From a virus, in IMG/VR virus record IMGVR_UViG_3300046009_009408, positions 1 through 29,823 of that record: a DNA stretch of 29,823 nt, one strand, 5' to 3'. This document shows, piece by piece, positions 27,101 to 29,823 of the stretch. Each line of letters begins with the position of its first letter. Within the stretch, counting starts at the first letter, position 1. Under the pieces are notes generated by a model. It saw only the letters and a program-made list of their open reading frames with translations. It did not search any database and was not told the origin of the DNA. The translations under genes and the position numbers were made by a program.

Positions 27101-27633
27101 TGAAGATTCAAACAAGTACAGCTCCTGCAAATACTAATCCAGGAGCAATTACAACAGAAGAAAGGAGAAAGAGAATTGTAGAATTAAGAGAAAAACATCA
27201 GAAAACTTTTGATGCTTTACATGTACCAGATGCATTGTTTTTTCCAAAAATGGCATACTATCCAAAAGGTAGTGGGGGAGAAGAAAAAGTAATTAGCTTT
27301 TTTCCTAGTGAGCTCCGTAAGGGATATGATATCTATACAGAGTTTGTTAGCAGAGATTACGAAGTGGAAGATGCTGAAAGAACTCTATGGAAATGGTCAT
27401 ACAATCCTCATTGGGAAACAGAGTATGAATCAACTAATGATGCTGCGCCTCGCTACTTGATACCTGTCAGAGAACTTGTTAAAGTATCTCTTCCGGAAGC
27501 AGCACCAATTAATTTCTTTAATAATATTGAAACAGATGCTCCAATATCTGAAATGACTATTAGAGATCTTGCTGCAATTCTTCTTAAAAAACCAGTCAGC
27601 ACAAAGGTCTGGTTAAATGATTTAATTAAGTAA
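27100..27633 (+). CDS. Hypothetical protein in replication operon (177 aa)
   Basis: Not recognised. N-terminal helices (EERRKRIVELREKHQKTFDA), then FFPKMAYYPKGSGGEEKVIS, an acidic aromatic middle (YEVEDAERTLWKWSYNPHWE) and a C-terminal helix (MTIRDLAAILLKKPVSTKVW). It lies between the helicase and the Sak4-like ATPase and overlaps the helicase stop by one base. No catalytic motif. Confidence 0.6.
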   Translation: MKIQTSTAPANTNPGAITTEERRKRIVELREKHQKTFDALHVPDALFFPKMAYYPKGSGGEEKVISFFPSELRKGYDIYTEFVSRDYEVEDAERTLWKWSYNPHWETEYESTNDAAPRYLIPVRELVKVSLPEAAPINFFNNIETDAPISEMTIRDLAAILLKKPVSTKVWLNDLIK

Positions 27634-27643
27634 AATAAATCAC

Positions 27644-28387
27644 ATGCAAATTATATTGCCAACAAAAAAGGTTCCTAGAGTATCTTCTAGTCCTGAAAAC
27701 CTTATCATTTTTAGCAAACCAAAAGTAGGTAAGACCACACTGTTCTCAGCTCTTGATGATTGCTTGATACTTGACCTTGAAAAAGGTTCTAAGTATGTAG
27801 AAGCATTAAAGATCTCAGCAGAAAGTGTTGATGAGATCATGGCTATTGGTAGGGAGATCAAAGCACAAGGGTTTCCCTATAAGTACATAGCTGTAGATAC
27901 TGTTACGGCACTAGAAGAAATGTGTATTCCTCTTGCTGAGCAATTGTATTCACAGTCTTCTCAAGGTAAAAACTGGTTTACAGAAGGTAAGTTAAAGTAT
28001 GGTACTATTCTCAATATGCCACAAGGTGCTGGTTATCCCTGGTTAAGGGAAGCCATGACAAAGGTTACCAACTATATTAAACTCTGGGCTCCTAGAGTTA
28101 TCTTCTCTGGCCACGTGAAGGACATCCTTTTAGAAAAGAATGGTACTGAGTTTTCAGCAATGGACTTGGATCTTACAGGCAAGCTTAAGAGGATAATGAC
28201 TTCACAATCAGATGCAATAGGTTATTTGTACCGCAAAGGAGATACTAACATACTTAGTTTTATGACTAAGGATGATGTATCTTGTGGTGCAAGACCAGAA
28301 CATTTGCGTAACAAAGAATTTGAAATTTCAAAAATTAACTCCAATGACCAGATTGAAGTAAACTGGTCACAAATTTTCATTGACTAA
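27644..28387 (+). CDS. Sak4-like RecA-family ATPase
   Basis: A 247-residue AAA/RecA-type ATPase. Walker A SKPKVGKTT (24-32), a strand DLEKGSKYVEALKI, Walker B YIAVDTVTALEE (81-92), and FSGHVKDILLEKNGTEFSAM (the strand-loop after Walker B in Sak4). The order fits phage Sak4 proteins, which promote single-strand annealing in recombination, often with an SSB encoded next door, as here. Full length for the family. The annealing role is known for family members and inferred here. Confidence 0.75.
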   Translation: MQIILPTKKVPRVSSSPENLIIFSKPKVGKTTLFSALDDCLILDLEKGSKYVEALKISAESVDEIMAIGREIKAQGFPYKYIAVDTVTALEEMCIPLAEQLYSQSSQGKNWFTEGKLKYGTILNMPQGAGYPWLREAMTKVTNYIKLWAPRVIFSGHVKDILLEKNGTEFSAMDLDLTGKLKRIMTSQSDAIGYLYRKGDTNILSFMTKDDVSCGARPEHLRNKEFEISKINSNDQIEVNWSQIFID

Positions 28388-28398
28388 TTTTAAAAAGT

Positions 28399-29085
28399 AT
28401 GATTAACACAATTGACATTCCAGAATCAACTGGTAGTTCTATTCCTAAAACATTACAACCTGGTAATGTTGTTTTCAAAGTGCATTCAGTAAAGCTTGAT
28501 TCACCTCCTTATGACAGAGATGCTTTCAATTTTTCAGTCTCAGTAGAAAGTGAAGAAATTGAAGGTTTTGAAGGTTTCTTGATTGATAAAAATGATGAGA
28601 GTCTTGGTAGATTCAAAGGTCAGGTAGGTAATATCAGATTGAATCAATACCCTCTTAAAGATGCTGTTACCAAATCAGGAACAGAAATTAAGAGAGATCT
28701 CGAGCTTATCAAGCTTATCAAGACATTCTGTAATGTTGTTGGTGCAACTGAGTGGTTGATTAGTCAAAATGACAAACATGATACCTTTGAAAGTTTGATT
28801 CAACAGCTCAATGCTGATAAACCTTTTGCCAATAAATGGATAAGAGCTTGTGTTGGTGGTTCTGAGTATGTAAATAAGGCCGGTTATACCAACTATGACC
28901 TTTATACACCAAAGGCTGCTGGTAATACTGTAAGCATGGAAAGTTCAAGTGTTCCTGAATCAGAAAGCAAACTCATGACTTTTGATTCTGAGAAGCACCT
29001 TAGAAAGAAGAAAGTAGATGAAGTAAAATCATTTGGTGATTCTACTGTTACTTCCGCTCAGGTGAGCAATGACTTTGTACTTTAA
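28399..29085 (+). CDS. Possible ssDNA-binding protein
   Basis: A 228-residue protein directly after the Sak4-like gene. A beta-rich N-terminal half (GNVVFKVHSVKLDSPPYDRD, FSVSVESEEIEGFEGFLID) fits an OB-like fold. Its C-terminus is a flexible, serine- and charge-rich tail (AQVSNDFVL). In phages with Sak4, the next gene is often an SSB that works with it. No sequence signature proves this; the call rests on context and layout. A terminator follows. Confidence 0.5.
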   Translation: MINTIDIPESTGSSIPKTLQPGNVVFKVHSVKLDSPPYDRDAFNFSVSVESEEIEGFEGFLIDKNDESLGRFKGQVGNIRLNQYPLKDAVTKSGTEIKRDLELIKLIKTFCNVVGATEWLISQNDKHDTFESLIQQLNADKPFANKWIRACVGGSEYVNKAGYTNYDLYTPKAAGNTVSMESSSVPESESKLMTFDSEKHLRKKKVDEVKSFGDSTVTSAQVSNDFVL

Positions 29086-29091
29086 TTAATC

Positions 29092-29122
29092 TAGGGGGAG
29101 TGTTTTGCTCCCCCTATTTTTT
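29092..29122 (+). terminator. Rho-independent terminator
   Basis: TAGGGGGAG (29092-29100) pairs with CTCCCCCTA (29108-29116), 9 bp with loop TGTTTTG, followed by TTTTTTT. It ends the helicase operon. Confidence 0.92.
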
Positions 29123-29129
29123 TATTACT

Positions 29130-29823
29130 ATGGGTATAATAACATCTCAGGTTTATGATATCAAGGAAGTTCCTGATCATTGGATATTTGAAAAGTATTG
29201 CAATCTTTCAGAGAAATTACTTGGTCAAAGAGTTTCCATCAAGTCCCCCTTTAATCCAAATGACAAAAATCCAAGCTTTGTAATTTATCTTGGTAATACA
29301 GGGTATAGATTCAAGGATTTTTCTACAGGAGTTCAAGGTGCTGGTATTGATTTTATAAAGTTAATATACAATATTGACTATATAACAGCTGTTACTAAAG
29401 TACTTAGTGATTACAATGCTGCTGGCAGATCTGATACTTCTGAGATACTATTATCACCTGTAAAGTATGACCTTTCTGAGTTTGTAGTAAGGGGCTGGAA
29501 TAGTGTTGATGCTAAATACTGGAGTAAATTCAATATTAGCTCATCTGTTCTTGAGTTCTTTAATGTAAAGCCTGTTTCTTCTTACAAAATGAAGAGAATC
29601 AGCAATGACTCGGAACATGAAGTTAAGATAGAAAAAGAGATGCTATACATCTTTACAAGGATTGATGGAACTCCCTACAAAATTTACAGACCTAATCAAG
29701 AAAATAAATTTCTCAAGATTAAATCATACATCCAAGGTACAGATCAAATACGCTATAATCAGCCAAACTTGATCATTACCAAATCTCTTAAGGATATCAT
29801 GACTCTAAGCACCTTTGGTTCTC
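29130..29823 (+). CDS. DnaG-type primase, 3' end outside window
   Basis: Open from ATG 29130 to the window end (231 codons seen). The N-terminus (YDIKEVPDHWIFEKYCNLSE, then SPFNPNDKNPSFVIYLGNTG and YRFKDFSTGVQGAGIDFIKL) follows the phage DnaG-like primase layout, where SPF..D.NPSF and F.DF..G..G..I.F are typical. It lacks the zinc-binding cysteines of classical DnaG. The stretch NQPNLIITKSLKDIMTLSTF near the end looks like the start of a TOPRIM domain, with Lys where many have Glu (..EG..D.L.L). The protein makes primers for the lagging strand and works with the DnaB-like helicase. The catalytic region is mostly beyond the window. Confidence 0.75.
   Translation, partial: MGIITSQVYDIKEVPDHWIFEKYCNLSEKLLGQRVSIKSPFNPNDKNPSFVIYLGNTGYRFKDFSTGVQGAGIDFIKLIYNIDYITAVTKVLSDYNAAGRSDTSEILLSPVKYDLSEFVVRGWNSVDAKYWSKFNISSSVLEFFNVKPVSSYKMKRISNDSEHEVKIEKEMLYIFTRIDGTPYKIYRPNQENKFLKIKSYIQGTDQIRYNQPNLIITKSLKDIMTLSTFGS

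Noticed and set aside
1-29823. CRISPR array
   Set aside because: No regularly spaced repeat-spacer pattern exists; the inverted repeats at 2107-3130 all differ from each other.
1-29823. Stop-codon reassignment, as in some crAss-like phages
   Set aside because: Genes with clear family matches end normally at TAA, TAG and TGA, and no gene is interrupted by an in-frame stop.

Overview
This AT-rich window looks like the early/replication side of a large tailed double-stranded DNA phage that infects a member of the Bacteroidota. Dozens of short genes are packed end to end with TAATG or ATGA overlaps. All but one lie on the + strand. There is a full phage replication/recombination set (uracil-DNA glycosylase, DnaB-type helicase, Sak4-like RecA ATPase, possible SSB, DnaG-type primase, SF2 helicase, HNH nuclease). 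Host assignment rests on a TTTG-N19-TAnnTTTG promoter, mostly absent Shine-Dalgarno sequences, and a ClpS whose sequence resembles Bacteroidota ClpS. The gene content fits crAss-like phages, but no structural or polymerase gene is present to prove that. Stops read normally with the standard bacterial code.

Layout. 1-2088: small genes plus a ClpX-like AAA+ ATPase, interrupted at about 640-998 by a structured non-coding stretch. 2089-3180: about 1.1 kb without a credible gene, filled with a nested series of perfect inverted repeats, best read as a large structured RNA. 3181-7304: small proteins, an SPFH-type lipoprotein, a long protein with a MIB/HERC2-like domain and a coiled-coil protein. 7318-8434: an RNA island with four elements built on tRNA-Leu/Ser-like acceptor, D and T arms (one degenerate) but with abnormal central regions, plus a separate RNA with two hairpins whose loops are exactly complementary. 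8458-11176: a PcfJ-like protein and small proteins. 11255-16606: HNH protein, SF2 helicase, ClpS, ParB-like protein, small membrane proteins and a GroES-like protein. 16673-21755: mostly unknown small proteins, a radical-SAM protein of the spore-photoproduct-lyase type and a second lipoprotein. 21757-24195: very small unknown genes. 24182-24502: the only minus-strand gene. 24504-29823: UDG, helicase, Sak4-like ATPase, possible SSB and primase (cut by the window end).

How it fits together. The right end copies and recombines the genome. The left half carries accessory and host-takeover genes. Several products touch host protein quality control: ClpS (substrate adaptor), a ClpX-like ATPase with a changed pore loop, a GroES-like protein and an SPFH lipoprotein. 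The most unusual content is RNA: three separate structured regions totalling about 2 kb, in a genome that otherwise wastes almost no space. Four terminators with near-identical G-rich stems divide the + strand into transcription units. All functional statements come from reading motifs by eye; no database search or folding program was run.
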